NCBI GenBank assembly: GCA_029867005.1
Contig: CP123443.1
Coordinates: 1,178,001 to 1,242,000, forward strand
DNA from: Candidatus Haliotispira prima
GTDB lineage: Bacteria; Spirochaetota; Spirochaetia; SP-2023
DNA: 64,000 nt
Direction of reading: 5' to 3'
In this document: one piece after another, positions 63,930-64,000 of the stretch
How the letters are laid out: every line of letters starts with the position of its first letter
Position numbering within the stretch: position 1 is the first letter of the stretch
Notes under the pieces: generated by a model
Seen by the model: only the letters and a program-made list of their open reading frames with translations
What the model was told of the DNA's origin: nothing
The model's database searches: none
Made by a program: the position numbers and the translations under genes

Positions 63930-64000
63930 ATGCAAAATTATCTGAATTTGCTCCAAGACGTACTTGAGAACGGCGTGCAACGCCCGGACCGGACTGGGGT
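63930..64000 (+). CDS. thyA: Thymidylate synthase, N-terminal fragment
   Basis: The ATG at 63930 begins MQNYLNLLQDVLENGVQRPDRTG, matching the start of ThyA (for example the M-K-Q-Y-L-E-L-M-Q-K-V-L-x-x-G-x-x-x-x-DRTG pattern). The arginine in DRTG contributes to phosphate binding. The gene runs off the end of the window. ThyA methylates dUMP with methylenetetrahydrofolate, which connects to the folate genes upstream in the window. Confidence 0.85.
   Translation, partial: MQNYLNLLQDVLENGVQRPDRTG

Overview
The window looks like a spirochaete chromosome, probably from the Treponema/Spirochaeta side of the phylum. This is inferred from a FlaB-type core flagellin, many lipoproteins with spirochaete-style lipoboxes, a class III cyclase / FecR / barrel-protein cluster next to a two-domain cyclic-nucleotide-binding regulator, and an overall Treponema-like set of housekeeping genes. 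The species cannot be named from the sequence alone. No rRNA, tRNA or CRISPR array was seen.

Layout. 1-4835: the C-terminus of a PII protein, then a urease operon ureA-B-C-F-G-D without ureE. 4828-5262: a 60-bp tandem array. 5265-10701: four tandem copies of a lipoprotein module. 11037-18112: a LRR-Roc-COR protein, a TRIC-like channel, a 5'-nucleotidase lipoprotein, a small lipoprotein and an interrupted CPBP protease. 18137-26237 (mostly minus strand): a sugar-transferase-like protein, a VanY-like peptidase, a BBE-type FAD oxidase and a DUF350 envelope operon. 26471-40828: lepA, a PASTA-mutL-kinase-like operon, a low-molecular-weight phosphatase, a 1634-residue HEAT-like protein, a MATE transporter and a Nudix hydrolase. 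40896-46539: a second island of the repeat-led module, with one glycosyltransferase-FkbM methyltransferase and three lipoproteins. 47058-54804: a macro-like protein, the folate operon folP-folBK-hydrolase, an IS1595 relic and the cyclic-nucleotide-binding regulator. 53683-64000: the FecR/cyclase operon, flaB, a DNA polymerase III delta'-like gene, a sensor histidine kinase and the start of thyA.

The most striking system is an eight-copy expression module. Each copy has a sigma70-like promoter with exactly 17 nt between the boxes, a strong ribosome binding site, and a conserved leader of about 16 codons that runs into a CCAATAT heptanucleotide tract. The body of a lipoprotein follows in seven copies, and a glycosyltransferase-methyltransferase in one. 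Seven is not a multiple of three, and all three frames of the tract encode the same stop-free heptapeptide (ISNIQYP, circularly permuted). Gain or loss of one unit therefore switches the downstream frame. In the lipoprotein copies there is no usable ATG/GTG/TTG between the tract and the lipobox region, so the signal peptide can only be reached through the tract. As written here, all eight copies are out of frame (OFF). Seven of the eight would be in frame at five full units. This is most simply read as a phase-variable surface-lipoprotein family plus a co-varying surface-modification enzyme.
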